Source: Rhodococcus_G sp042879035
Lineage (GTDB): Bacteria > Actinomycetota > Actinomycetes > Mycobacteriales > Mycobacteriaceae
Length of the DNA: 64,000 nt
Direction of reading: 5' to 3'
Assembly (NCBI RefSeq): GCF_042879035.1
Contig: NZ_JBIAOU010000014.1
Location: 1-64,000 of the forward strand
The notes beneath the pieces are model-generated. The model was given only the letters and a program-made list of their open reading frames with translations, was not told where the DNA came from and made no database searches. Positions 1 to 10,080 of this stretch are shown piece by piece; positions within the stretch are counted from its first letter, which is position 1; the number at the start of each line of letters is the position of its first letter. The position numbers were made by a program, and so were the translations under genes.

Positions 1-94
1 CAACCCCCGCCCGTACGTCTGGGTGAAGACCGCCGACCAGATTCTCGACTCCATCGCCAGCTACTGCACCCGAATTAAAGACTCAGGACACTAG
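1..94 (+). mobile_element. C-terminal end of an IS630-family transposase (5' part outside window)
   Basis: Reading from base 2, an open frame ends at a TAG at 92-94 after about 30 residues that include PYVWVKTADQILDSI and finish in DSGH. This tail is typical of actinobacterial IS630-family transposases (DDE integrases that move the element by cut and paste). Only the tail is in the window, so nothing can be said about the catalytic residues or whether the element is intact. Its stop codon overlaps the stop of the convergent thiolase gene by four bases, and no terminal inverted repeat is obvious to its right, so the right end of the element may be lost or may lie in the thiolase 3' end. The family call is from recalled sequence resemblance. 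Confidence 0.75.
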
Positions 95-1308
95 CTCAGA
101 CGCTCCAGCACCATCGCCATGCCCTGGCCGCCGCCGACGCACATGGTCTCGACGCCGAAGGTCTTGTCCTGCTCACGCAAATTGTTGAGCAGCGTGTTGG
201 TGATGCGGGCACCGGTCATGCCGAAGGGGTGGCCGATGGCGATCGCGCCGCCGGAGATGTTGATCCTGTCCTCGTCGAGGTCCAGGGCCCGGGCGGAGCC
301 GAGCACCTGCACGGCGAAGGCCTCGTTGATCTCGAACAGGTCGATGTCCGAGGTGGACATCTTCGCGTAGCCGAGGGCCTTCTTGACGGCCTCGATCGGG
401 CCGAGGCCCATGATCTCCGGGGACAGGCCGGTCGCGGCGGTGGACACGATCCGGGCGAGCGGCGTCAGGCCGAGGGCCTTGGCCTTGGTGTCGGACATGA
501 TCACCAGCGCGGCGGCGCCGTCGTTGAGCGGGCAGGCGTTGCCGGCGGTGACGGTGCCGTCGGGCCGGAACACCGGCTTGAGCTGGCTGACCGCCTCGTA
601 GGTGGTGCCGGGGCGCGGGCCGTCGTCGGTGGAGACGACGGAGCCGTCGGCGAGGGTGACCGGGGTGATCTCCTTCTCGAAGAAGCCGCGCTTGATGGCG
701 TCCTCGGCGCGGTTCTGCGAGCGCACCCCCCAGCGGTCCTGGTCCTCCCGGGAGATGCCGGTCAGGGACGCGACGTTCTCGGCGGTCTGGCCCATCGCGA
801 TGTAGATGTCGGGGAGCTTGCCGTCCTCGCGCGGGTCGGACCACGCGACGCCGCCCTGGGCGAGGGTGGTGGTGCGGGCCTCGGCGTCGGCGTACAGCTC
901 GTTGTGGGTGTTCGGCCAGCCGTCGGCGTTGCCGGACGGGAAGCTCGAGACGGACTCGACGCCGGCGGAGATGTAGACGTCGCCCTCACCGGCACGGATC
1001 GCGTGCATCGCCATGCGGGTGGTCTGCAGCGACGACGAACAGTAGCGGTTGACGGTCACGCCCGGCATGAAGTCGTAGCCGAGGGTGGTCGCGACGACCT
1101 TGGCGATGTTGAAGCCGGCCTTGCCGCCGGGCTGGCCGCAGCCGAGCATCAGGTCGTCGACCTCGGCGGGATCGAGCTCGGGCACCTTCGCCAGCGCGGC
1201 GGCGACCATCTGCGCGGCGAGGTCGTCCGGTCGGACGTCCTTGAGCGATCCCTTGCCGGCACGGCCGATCGGCGACCGCACGGCGGAGACGATTACTGCC
1301 TCGGGCAT
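91..1308 (-). CDS. Acetyl-CoA C-acyltransferase (thiolase), FadA3-like
   Basis: A 405-residue thiolase that should cleave or form beta-ketoacyl-CoA in fatty-acid metabolism. The acyl-accepting cysteine lies in NRYCSSSLQ (Cys90), the catalytic histidine in AIGHPFG (His360) and the second cysteine in CVGGGQGMA (Cys390), so the enzyme looks complete and active. Length is normal for the family. The ATG is preceded by GAAGGAG at good spacing. Its place next to an SGNH hydrolase and cbs matches fadA3 (Rv1074c) of M. tuberculosis, which supports orthology. An inverted repeat just upstream could be a repressor site. The 3' end overlaps the transposase tail by 4 bp but the C-terminus is canonical, so the insertion has not damaged it. 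Confidence 0.93.
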   Translation of the reverse strand: MPEAVIVSAVRSPIGRAGKGSLKDVRPDDLAAQMVAAALAKVPELDPAEVDDLMLGCGQPGGKAGFNIAKVVATTLGYDFMPGVTVNRYCSSSLQTTRMAMHAIRAGEGDVYISAGVESVSSFPSGNADGWPNTHNELYADAEARTTTLAQGGVAWSDPREDGKLPDIYIAMGQTAENVASLTGISREDQDRWGVRSQNRAEDAIKRGFFEKEITPVTLADGSVVSTDDGPRPGTTYEAVSQLKPVFRPDGTVTAGNACPLNDGAAALVIMSDTKAKALGLTPLARIVSTAATGLSPEIMGLGPIEAVKKALGYAKMSTSDIDLFEINEAFAVQVLGSARALDLDEDRINISGGAIAIGHPFGMTGARITNTLLNNLREQDKTFGVETMCVGGGQGMAMVLERLS

Positions 1309-1327
1309 GAGAACTCCTTCGTTGTGT

Positions 1328-1350
1328 GCTGTCGTGTCGAACGCGACAGC
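1328..1350. promoter_or_regulatory. Candidate operator upstream of the thiolase gene
   Basis: A 7-bp inverted repeat, GCTGTCG (1328-1334) and CGACAGC (1344-1350), lies about 20 bp before the thiolase start. A second odd-length palindrome, GACGTTACGTC, sits at 1365-1375. Spacing of this sort is common for TetR-type repressors of fatty-acid genes, but no regulator gene is nearby, so the role is inferred only. Confidence 0.3.
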
Positions 1351-1405
1351 GATGGCGTCGGGCTGACGTTACGTCGTGGTGCGGCCGTTCCTACCATGCA
1401 GTAGC

Positions 1406-2416
1406 TCACCCACCGGGACGTTCTGTGAGATTCGCCTGCGGGGTACCGGACCGGATCCGTGCGACGGGTTCGGCGGCGCTGGCCTGGTGGCGGCGGAAGC
1501 GATTGGCGGCGAATCGGATCCGGTGGCCGAGGTCGTTGGCGTCGGCGGCCTCGGACACGGTGGGCAGGGACGGGAGCGGGCCGCCGTCCCACTCACCGAG
1601 AGCGGTCGCGAGGACCGGCAACAACTGCCGGGCCGCCAGTTCGTACCCGGCGGCGGACGGGTGGAACCGGTCGGCGGAGAACATCGTGTCGGGCGCGGCG
1701 AGGAACTCGCGGGCCATCAGGTCCGCGAGCGGCACGGGATGTCCGCCCGCCTCCAGCACCGCCGCCCGCTGCAGGCGTGCCAGTACCCGACCCCACCGCC
1801 GGACGACGGTGCGCAGCGGCTGCGGGATCGCGGTGACCACGCCGAGATCGGGACAGGTGCCGACGACCACCACGGCGCCACTCGCCCGCAACCGTGCGAC
1901 GGCGTCGCCGAGTCGTCGGGCGGATGCGGGGATGCTGTTCTTCGCGGTGACGTCGTTGGCGCCGATCAGGATCACTGCGGCGTCGGGAGGCGGGCCCGCG
2001 ACGAACATCGCGTCCACCTGACTCTCGAGTCCCTTCGAGGTGGCGCCGCCGATCGCCTTGGTGCTCAACCGGATTCGCTTGCCGGTCTCCTCGGCGAGGC
2101 CCCGGGCCAGGCGGACGCCGATCACCTCGTCCGGCACCGCGCAGCCCACGCCCGCGGCGGTCGAGTCCCCGAAGACCATCAGGTGCTGGTCGTACGGGAC
2201 CCCGGGGTGCCAGCGGGTCGGTGCGCCGCAGCCCGCCGTGTAGACGCCGTCGGCCTCGGGTGGTTTGGCGACGTTGCGGCCGATCACGCCGCGGGCCGCG
2301 CCGGCCTGCCCCATCAGGTAGGTGTAGACCGCCCACGACGCCGTCCCCGCCGAGGAGCCGGCGACCGCGGCCGCCGCTCCCGCCTTCGCGGCCGTCTTCC
2401 ATCCGCTGGTGGGCAC
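1406..2416 (-). CDS. SGNH/GDSL-type hydrolase with N-terminal membrane anchor
   Basis: A secreted or membrane-anchored esterase-like protein of about 336 residues. It carries the SGNH blocks: VFGDSTAAGVG (nucleophile Ser), ILIGANDV (block III Asn) and DRFHPS (block V Asp and His). A short Ala/Gly-rich hydrophobic N-terminus, ending near VYTYLMGQ, could be an anchor or uncleaved signal. I chose GTG at 2416 because GGAAGG lies at a normal distance; GTG at 2425 is also possible. Position between the thiolase and cbs matches Rv1075c of M. tuberculosis, a GDSL esterase. The substrate is not known from sequence. It is divergent from cbs, with roughly 120 bp between them. Confidence 0.85.
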   Translation of the reverse strand: MPTSGWKTAAKAGAAAAVAGSSAGTASWAVYTYLMGQAGAARGVIGRNVAKPPEADGVYTAGCGAPTRWHPGVPYDQHLMVFGDSTAAGVGCAVPDEVIGVRLARGLAEETGKRIRLSTKAIGGATSKGLESQVDAMFVAGPPPDAAVILIGANDVTAKNSIPASARRLGDAVARLRASGAVVVVGTCPDLGVVTAIPQPLRTVVRRWGRVLARLQRAAVLEAGGHPVPLADLMAREFLAAPDTMFSADRFHPSAAGYELAARQLLPVLATALGEWDGGPLPSLPTVSEAADANDLGHRIRFAANRFRRHQASAAEPVARIRSGTPQANLTERPGG

Positions 2417-2538
2417 CGCACGCACCTTCCGGTCGTGATGGCAGCTGACACCACCCGAATCTAGTGCCAACCCGCGTCCGTTGCCGAGGTCCGTGGACCA
2501 GATGTTGCCGACACCGCGCACTCTGGGACGATGGAGGC

Positions 2539-3924
<1,386 letters not shown>

Positions 3925-3948
3925 TCCTCTGCTCGCTAGGCTGTCGCC

Positions 3949-5097
3949 ATGAGCGAGCACCAGCAGGGATTCTCCACCAAGGCCATCCACGCCGGCTACG
4001 AGCCGGATCCGCAGACCGGCGCGGTCAACGTGCCGATCTATGCCAGTTCCACGTTCGCCCAGGACGGGGTCGGCGGGATGCGCGACGGATTCGAGTACGC
4101 GCGCACCGGCAACCCGACGCGGCGGCCGTTCGAGGCGAACCTCGCCGCGATCGAGGGCGGCACGTTCGGGCGTGCGTTCTCGTCGGGCATGGCCGCCACC
4201 GACTGTGTGCTGCGGTCGGTGCTGCGGCCCGGTGATCACCTGGTGATCCCGAACGACGCCTACGGCGGCACGTTCCGGCTGATCGACAAGGTGTTCGCGC
4301 AGTGGGGGATCGAGCACACTCCGGCTCCGATCAACGACGTCGACGCCGTGCGTGCGGCGATCCGTCCGAACACCAAGCTGGTGTGGGTCGAGACGCCGAC
4401 CAATCCGCTGCTCAACATCGGCGACATCGAGGCACTGTCGGCGGTCGCGCACGACGCCGGGGCGAAGATCGTGGTGGACAACACCTTCGCCTCGCCGTAC
4501 CTGCAGCAGCCGCTGGCGCTCGGCGCCGACATCGCCCTGCACTCGACGACCAAGTACCTCGGCGGGCACTCCGACGTCGTCGGTGGTGCGCTGATCACGA
4601 ACGACGAGGAACTCGACACCGCGTTCGCGTTCCTGCAGAACGGTGCGGGTGCGGTGCCCGGACCGTTCGACGCCTACCTGACGATGCGCGGCATCAAGAC
4701 GTTGGCGCTGCGGATGGAGCGGCACAGCGACAACGCGGAGAAGGTCGTGGATTTGCTGTCCGGTCACTCCGCGGTCAAGCAGGTGATCTACCCGGGCCTG
4801 GCCTCGCATCCCGGTCACGCCGTCGCGTCGCGCCAGATGCGCCGGTTCGGCGGGATGGTGTCGGTGCGTCTCGAGGGAGGCAGGCAGGCGGCTCTCGACT
4901 TCTGCTCGCGCACGCAGCTCTTCACGCTCGCCGAGTCGCTCGGTGGCGTCGAGTCCCTGATCGAGCACCCGGGTGCGATGACGCACGCCTCGACCGCGGG
5001 TTCCGAGCTCGAGGTACCCGACGATCTGGTGCGGCTGTCGGTCGGCATCGAGGACGCCGCCGACCTGCTCGCCGACATCGAGCAGGCCCTGAAGTAG
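3949..5097 (+). CDS. metB: Cystathionine gamma-synthase
   Basis: A cytoplasmic PLP enzyme of the Cys/Met metabolism family, 382 residues, normal length. PLP should bind Lys202 in HSTTKYLGGHSD; the YARTGNPT and DNTFASPY motifs of the family are intact. It makes cystathionine from an activated homoserine and cysteine, though members can also act as gamma-lyases and sequence alone does not settle direction. Its place directly after cbs repeats the M. tuberculosis order cbs-(pra)-metB. A strong hairpin follows the stop. Confidence 0.92.
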   Translation: MSEHQQGFSTKAIHAGYEPDPQTGAVNVPIYASSTFAQDGVGGMRDGFEYARTGNPTRRPFEANLAAIEGGTFGRAFSSGMAATDCVLRSVLRPGDHLVIPNDAYGGTFRLIDKVFAQWGIEHTPAPINDVDAVRAAIRPNTKLVWVETPTNPLLNIGDIEALSAVAHDAGAKIVVDNTFASPYLQQPLALGADIALHSTTKYLGGHSDVVGGALITNDEELDTAFAFLQNGAGAVPGPFDAYLTMRGIKTLALRMERHSDNAEKVVDLLSGHSAVKQVIYPGLASHPGHAVASRQMRRFGGMVSVRLEGGRQAALDFCSRTQLFTLAESLGGVESLIEHPGAMTHASTAGSELEVPDDLVRLSVGIEDAADLLADIEQALK

Positions 5098-5104
5098 GCA
5101 GCGT

Positions 5105-5139
5105 CGCTGCTCGTGCGCGATCGGCGCGCACGAGCAGCG
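5105..5139 (+). terminator. Hairpin terminator after metB
   Basis: A perfect 14-bp stem (5105-5118 with 5126-5139) closes a 7-base loop directly after metB and before ilvA. No T-run follows, as is common for actinobacterial intrinsic terminators. Confidence 0.7.
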
Positions 5140-5161
5140 CGGCCGCCTTAGGCTGACGGGT

Positions 5162-6373
5162 GTGGAGCTCGTGACGCCCGCCCGGATCGCGGCGGCCGAG
5201 CGTGCCCTCGCTCCCGTGATCCGCCGGACGCCGATGCTGGAGTCGAGGGTGCTCTCCGAGCGGACCGGTCACGAGGTCCGGCTCAAGTGCGAGAACCTGC
5301 AGCACACCGGCTCGTTCAAACCGCGGGGCGCCTACAACCGGATGGTGCAGCTGACCCCGGAGGAGCTCCGTGCCGGTGTGGTCGCGGCCAGTGCGGGCAA
5401 TCACGCGCAGGGAGTGGCCTGGGCGGCTCGGCAACTCGGGGTGGCCGCCACGGTGTTCATGCCGGTCGGCGCGTCGCTGCCGAAGCTCGTCGCGACCCGT
5501 GCCTACGGCGCCACCGTGCACCTGCGGGGCAACACCGTCGACGAGGCGTTGTCGGCGGCGGAGGAGTTCGCGGCCGAGACGGGATCGGTCCTGATCCACC
5601 CCTTCGACCACGTCGACGTCGTGGCCGGCCAGGCCACCGTCGGACTCGAGATCCTCGACCAGTTCCCCGACGTGGGGACCGTGCTGGTCCCGACCGGCGG
5701 CGGGGGCCTGATCGCGGGTGTCGCCGCCGCGATCCGTGCCGAGCGGCCCGGCGTGCGCGTGGTCGGAGTGCAGGCGGCGCAGGCAGCGGCCTGGCCTGCG
5801 TCCCTCGCCGCGGGCGAACCGGCGGCGGCGGAGTCGATGTCGACGATGGCCGACGGTATCGCGGTCGGGTTGCCGGGCCGGGTGCCTTTCGCGCACGTCG
5901 TCGAGCAGGTCGACGACATCCTCACCGTCAGCGAGGACGCGCTCTCGCATGCACTGCTGCTGTGCATGGAACGAGCCAAGGTGATCGTCGAGCCTGCCGG
6001 GGCTGCCGCGGTGGCCGCGCTCACCGACTCGACGCCGCATCTGGACGGGCCGGTGTGCGCGATTCTGTCCGGCGGCAACATCGATCCGCTCCTGCTCACC
6101 CACGTGATCACGCACGGCTTGCGGGCCTCCGGTCGGTACCTTGCGGTGCGGGTCCGGATCCCGGATCGGCCCGGCGGTCTCGCGGGGCTGCTCACGGTGG
6201 TCGGAGCAACCGGCGCCAGCGTCGTCGATGTCGTGCACGCGCGTACCGCAGACGACCTCGGTCTCGACGAGGTCGAGGTGCTGTTGACGGTGGAGACGCG
6301 GGGCCCTCGGCACCGCGACGAGGTGCTCGGCGCCGTCGACGACGCCGGTTTTCCGGTTCGGGTCCAGCGGTAG
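5162..6373 (+). CDS. ilvA: Threonine ammonia-lyase (threonine deaminase) with C-terminal ACT domain
   Basis: A PLP enzyme that deaminates threonine to 2-oxobutanoate, the entry to isoleucine synthesis. In 403 residues it holds the fold type II catalytic domain (PLP Lys53 in SFKPRGAYNR, glycine loop PTGGGGLIAG) and a single ACT domain from about residue 325 (VRIPDRPGGLAGLL), where amino acids bind to control activity. Classical E. coli IlvA is longer with a two-part regulatory domain; this shorter form is usual in actinobacteria and also in catabolic enzymes, so the exact role is slightly open. It starts at GTG 5162, between the metB hairpin and a cell-wall hydrolase gene. Confidence 0.9.
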   Translation: MELVTPARIAAAERALAPVIRRTPMLESRVLSERTGHEVRLKCENLQHTGSFKPRGAYNRMVQLTPEELRAGVVAASAGNHAQGVAWAARQLGVAATVFMPVGASLPKLVATRAYGATVHLRGNTVDEALSAAEEFAAETGSVLIHPFDHVDVVAGQATVGLEILDQFPDVGTVLVPTGGGGLIAGVAAAIRAERPGVRVVGVQAAQAAAWPASLAAGEPAAAESMSTMADGIAVGLPGRVPFAHVVEQVDDILTVSEDALSHALLLCMERAKVIVEPAGAAAVAALTDSTPHLDGPVCAILSGGNIDPLLLTHVITHGLRASGRYLAVRVRIPDRPGGLAGLLTVVGATGASVVDVVHARTADDLGLDEVEVLLTVETRGPRHRDEVLGAVDDAGFPVRVQR

Positions 6374-6407
6374 GAGTGGGCGCATGTAACACGGCCCCCG
6401 ATTTTAG

Positions 6408-6424
6408 CGGTACCCCGAGTACCG
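6408..6424. promoter_or_regulatory. Palindrome in the 185-bp gap before the cell-wall hydrolase gene
   Basis: CGGTAC (6408-6413) and GTACCG (6419-6424) form a perfect inverted repeat in the leader between ilvA and the next gene. It could be a protein site or a small RNA hairpin. I looked here for a c-di-AMP (ydaO) riboswitch, which often precedes such genes, and did not find its conserved parts. Confidence 0.25.
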
Positions 6425-6558
6425 CGAATTCTGAAGGCTGTCTGAGAGTTCGCTTGAAACAGACCCGTTATCCCGGGAAGCGTCATACGGTAATGCGAGT
6501 CACATACAGGGGGCGGTCGGGGCGCTGAGGCGGCTCGGCCGAAAGAGGGAGGACACGC

Positions 6559-7881
6559 ATGGCGGTTGACCCAGCGGCGGTCATCGTTGCCGTTGCGACG
6601 GCACTTGGCGGTCTCGTACAGGGGGCAGACCTACCCGCCCCGGTCAAGGACCAGGCGACACAGGCGATCGAATCCTTCCAGGCCACGGCGCCGGCGACGA
6701 ACCAGCAGGTCGACGACGTGATCGGGATGCTGCCCGAGCAGCTGCAGGAGCCGGCGAAGCAGGCGGTCGAGGGCGCGTCGAACGCCGCGACGGACGCGAT
6801 CGACCCCTACCTCCCGCCGCCACCACCCGAACCACCCGCTCCCGTGCCCGCCCCGGCCCCGCCGCCGGTGGTCGAGGCCCCGCCGTTTCGCGACACCTAT
6901 CAGGACGCCTATGGCGACGACGGCGCCGACATTCCGTTCGGCGGCGATGCCTCCCGCGCCGTGACATCGTTCGACGCGGCGTTCCCGGGCGGCAACATCG
7001 CACCGATCGGTTCGATCGCGGTGTTCGTGCCGTGGTTCAACAAGGCAGGCGCCCTCTGCGACGGCATCACGCCGCCGATCATCGCGGCCCTGTACAACGC
7101 CGAGAACGGCTTCCGGTACGGCCCCACCGCGCCGGTGTCACGCACCGGCGCGCGCGGCCCGGGGCAGTTCATGCCGGGCACCTGGGAGAAGTACGGCAAG
7201 GACGCCGACGGCGACGGGAAGGCCGACATCCTCGGTGTCGCGGACCCGGTCATGGCGTCCGGGCACCTGCTGTGCGACATGTACGGGCAGATCGAGGAGT
7301 GGAAGAGGCAGGGTGTCGTCCAGGGCGACACCCTCGATCTGACCCTCGCCGGGTACAACGCGGGTGTCGACGCGGTGCGTCGCGCGGGCGGGATGCCCAG
7401 CGGCGCCTACGACTACGAGCACCAGACCCAGCCCTACGTGAAGAAGATCCGTGATTCGGAGGCGGTGTTCGCGGCGATCCTCGCCCCGCTGTCCGGGTCC
7501 GACGGAAGCATCGGCAGCAAGGTGGTCGAGGCGGCGCTGCGCTACCTCGGGCTGCCGTACGTCTGGGGCGGCGGCAACATCAACGGTCCGTCCGGTGGCG
7601 GCTTCGACTGTTCCGGCCTGACGTCCTACGCCGTCTACTCCGGAACGTCCGACACCCTGGCCCTGCCGAGGACCTCGGAGACGCAGTGGGACATCGGTGT
7701 CGAGATCCCGATGTCCGAAGCCCGTCCCGGCGATCTGCTCTTCGGTAACTGGCAGGCCGGCGGCCCCGGGCACGTCGCGATCTACATCGGCAACGGGCAG
7801 ATGGTGCACGCCCCCCAGACCGGCGACGTCGTGAAGATCGCGCCGGTGTTCGACGGCATGAAGGTTCGTCGGATCGTCTGA
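6559..7881 (+). CDS. Bifunctional lytic transglycosylase / NlpC-P60 peptidase
   Basis: A peptidoglycan hydrolase of 440 residues. After a short hydrophobic N-terminus and a Pro-rich stretch (about 90-115) comes a soluble lytic transglycosylase domain (about 150-300; catalytic Glu182 in YNAENGF, then GPGQFMPGTW and LAGYNAG). A C-terminal NlpC/P60 domain follows (about 315-440; Cys351 in FDCSGL, His405 in GHVAIY, third polar residue near HAP). Together these cut both the glycan strand and the stem peptide. No clear cleavable signal peptide is visible, so export is not settled; such fusions also occur in conjugation or phage systems, but no other such gene is near. A GGAGG precedes the ATG. Followed by a long hairpin terminator. 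Confidence 0.9.
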   Translation: MAVDPAAVIVAVATALGGLVQGADLPAPVKDQATQAIESFQATAPATNQQVDDVIGMLPEQLQEPAKQAVEGASNAATDAIDPYLPPPPPEPPAPVPAPAPPPVVEAPPFRDTYQDAYGDDGADIPFGGDASRAVTSFDAAFPGGNIAPIGSIAVFVPWFNKAGALCDGITPPIIAALYNAENGFRYGPTAPVSRTGARGPGQFMPGTWEKYGKDADGDGKADILGVADPVMASGHLLCDMYGQIEEWKRQGVVQGDTLDLTLAGYNAGVDAVRRAGGMPSGAYDYEHQTQPYVKKIRDSEAVFAAILAPLSGSDGSIGSKVVEAALRYLGLPYVWGGGNINGPSGGGFDCSGLTSYAVYSGTSDTLALPRTSETQWDIGVEIPMSEARPGDLLFGNWQAGGPGHVAIYIGNGQMVHAPQTGDVVKIAPVFDGMKVRRIV

Positions 7882-7897
7882 TGGGGCTCCGCCGCCT

Positions 7898-7937
7898 GTG
7901 CGCGGCGTTGGTAGCCCCCGCTACCAACGCCGCGCAC
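7898..7937 (+). terminator. Long perfect hairpin terminator
   Basis: A perfect 17-bp stem (7898-7914 with 7921-7937) with a 6-base loop lies 16 bp after the hydrolase stop. The 18 bp at 7885-7902 leading into it are identical to those leading into the hairpin at 22543-22590. Confidence 0.8.
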
Positions 7938-7963
7938 ACGCACGAAGTGCCTAGGATCAGGGG

Positions 7964-9859
7964 GTGAGTGTGAACAACCCGGATACCCATGCCCCGACGG
8001 TCGAGGCGGCGGTCGCCGTGCTGCGCGAGAGTGGGCCGTTGACGTCGGAGGACTGGGCGGAGATGCTCGCGGACGCCGGACACGGGACGGTCACGGAGCT
8101 GACCGAACTCGTCGAACTGCTCGACGACCCCAGAGTGGGTCGGCTCGTCGACGGCCGCGACGTCGCGCTCGACGTACTGCTCGAGGGGCGGGTGTTCACC
8201 CACCGCCTCACCGCAGCCGAGATCGCATCGGGACTGCTCGACGCCGAGCCGGACCTGGCGCCGCTGGTGCTGTCGGCCATGGCCGACGACGACGCGCCGG
8301 TGCGCGTGCTGTACTCGGACTTCGACGCCGACGAGTTGGCAGCGCTGGGTCTCGCCGACGAGGACTTCCCCGAGGGCGCGGCCATGCAGTTCGGAACCGA
8401 AACGCTGCAACAGTTTTCGGAGGGCGACGTCGTCGCGGTCGCGGTGCGGGGCGGTGCGATCGAACTACAGTCGGTACCAGGCGATCTCGCGGACGCACCC
8501 GACCTGACGCAGGCGCTGGACCGCATTGTCGGTGCGGACAACGCCGACAATCTCGAGACCGTGTCCTGGCAGCTGCTCGCCGACGACGCGACGCTGTGCA
8601 CGGCTCCGACGGTGCCGCTCGGCGAGCTCGTCGAGGCGGCCGGTTACGTTCGCGAGGGCGGCTACGTCGCGGCCCGCGGATTCGACTTCGACGCCCACCA
8701 CCTCGGTACCCACGTCGCGATGGTCGCGCGGGAGCACGACCTGCACCCCGACGAGGTCGACGGGGTGCTCGCGTTCCTGGAACTGGTCGGGTTCGCCGGT
8801 GTCGACGAACCCGACCCTGCCGCCGTCCGGGAGGTCGTCGACCGCGACCCGAGTCGCTATGCGGGACTGGAGGATCCGGCGGCCGCCGCGGCCACCCTCG
8901 ACATCGTCTACGGGCTCGACGGCGACCACGTCCCGGCGCTGTACGCGGCCTCGCTCGCCGTCGCGGACCGGGGCGCGCGCCGGTCGAAGGCGTCCGCGCA
9001 CTGGCTGGCGGGGATGGCCGCAGACTCTCTCGGTGACGTGCGGCAGGCCGAACTGCATTTCGGTGACGCGGCCGCGATGGACGAGGAGTGGACGCCCGCG
9101 CTGTTCGAACTCGCGCAGATCGCCTCGGACCGCGGCGACGCCGAACGCGGCCTGTCGCTGCTGAGCCGCATCGAGGGCGGCGACAGCGAACGACTCCACG
9201 CGGTGCTGCAGCGGTTCGCGCCGGCCGAACACCCCGAGCTCGGGCGGAACGACAAGTGCTGGTGCGGTTCCGGCCGCAAGTACAAGGTCTGTCACCTCGG
9301 CAAGTCGGACACCACGCTCGACGACCGTGCGCACTGGCTGTACGAGAAGGCGCGGCTCTACGCGCAGTCGACGTCCCTGTTCGACCTGGTGCTCGGGCTG
9401 GCGGAGTTGCGCGCCACGTACTGGGACGACGAGGACGCGGTCGCCCGGGCCTTCGAGGACCCGCTGGTGCTCGACGTGGCGCTCTTCGAGGGCAGGCTGT
9501 TCGAGCTGTTCGTCGCCCGCCGTGGCGTGCTGTTGCCCGCCGACGAACTCGACCTCGCCGGGCGGTGGCTGCTGGCGCGGCGATCCGTGCACGAGGTGGT
9601 CGCGGTGGACGGCGCCGCGGTGCGGCTGAAGGACCTGCGCACCGGCGAGGAGGTCGACGTCACGGTCGAGGTGCCGCTCGAGGTCGGGGAGCTGATCTGC
9701 GCGCGCGTGGTCCCCACCGGCAGCCGGCTGCAGGTCCTCGGCGGTGTCGAGCCGGTGAGCGCCGAACTCCGCGCCGAGGTGCTCGAGTTGCTCGCCGACG
9801 ACGACGCCGAACCGGAGGATCTCGTCGAACTGCTCAGTGAGAGGTTCGCCGACGCCTGA
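7964..9859 (+). CDS. SEC-C zinc-motif protein of unknown function
   Basis: A large (631-residue) soluble protein. The only motif I recognise is a SEC-C zinc site, with Cys432, Cys434, Cys443 and His444 in KCWCGSGRKYKVCH, the element that ends SecA and occurs in many unrelated proteins. The N-terminal 400 residues are acidic, helical-looking and partly TPR-like (LHFGDAAAMDEEWTPALFELAQIASDRG), and the C-terminal part continues for about 190 residues after the zinc site. No enzyme signature is seen. It starts at GTG 7964, stands alone, and is convergent with greA across a shared hairpin. Confidence 0.8.
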   Translation: MSVNNPDTHAPTVEAAVAVLRESGPLTSEDWAEMLADAGHGTVTELTELVELLDDPRVGRLVDGRDVALDVLLEGRVFTHRLTAAEIASGLLDAEPDLAPLVLSAMADDDAPVRVLYSDFDADELAALGLADEDFPEGAAMQFGTETLQQFSEGDVVAVAVRGGAIELQSVPGDLADAPDLTQALDRIVGADNADNLETVSWQLLADDATLCTAPTVPLGELVEAAGYVREGGYVAARGFDFDAHHLGTHVAMVAREHDLHPDEVDGVLAFLELVGFAGVDEPDPAAVREVVDRDPSRYAGLEDPAAAAATLDIVYGLDGDHVPALYAASLAVADRGARRSKASAHWLAGMAADSLGDVRQAELHFGDAAAMDEEWTPALFELAQIASDRGDAERGLSLLSRIEGGDSERLHAVLQRFAPAEHPELGRNDKCWCGSGRKYKVCHLGKSDTTLDDRAHWLYEKARLYAQSTSLFDLVLGLAELRATYWDDEDAVARAFEDPLVLDVALFEGRLFELFVARRGVLLPADELDLAGRWLLARRSVHEVVAVDGAAVRLKDLRTGEEVDVTVEVPLEVGELICARVVPTGSRLQVLGGVEPVSAELRAEVLELLADDDAEPEDLVELLSERFADA

Positions 9860-10026
9860 TCCGAGGATCCACTCGGACTCCGGTGGAACCGATCGCGGCA
9901 TCGCCGCGTCTGACTTGTTGTGGGCCGAAAGTGCGCTCGACCGGGGGAGGGTCGGGTGGGCGTCGGCTCCGCGTTCCGGTGGGGCAGTCCGGCAGGGGGT
10001 GGCTGCCTCACCGGGCGAGAAACGGC

Positions 10027-10062
10027 GAGACCCCGGTCCGAGTTGTTCGCGACCGGGGTCTC
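10027..10062. terminator. Bidirectional hairpin between the SEC-C gene and greA
   Basis: A perfect 12-bp stem (10027-10038 with 10051-10062) and 12-base loop lie just beyond the greA stop, in the 221-bp gap of a convergent pair. The rest of that gap (9860-10026) shows no credible gene. Confidence 0.75.
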
Positions 10063-10080
10063 GTTCGTCGTCGTGACGAC

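Noticed and set aside
6374..6558. Possible c-di-AMP (ydaO-type) riboswitch before the transglycosylase/NlpC gene
   Set aside because: Such genes often carry it in actinobacteria, but I could not find its conserved sequence blocks; only a short palindrome is clear.
9860..10080. Possible small gene between the SEC-C gene and greA
   Set aside because: Short frames exist, but no ribosome site, no sensible composition, and the region holds the shared terminator.
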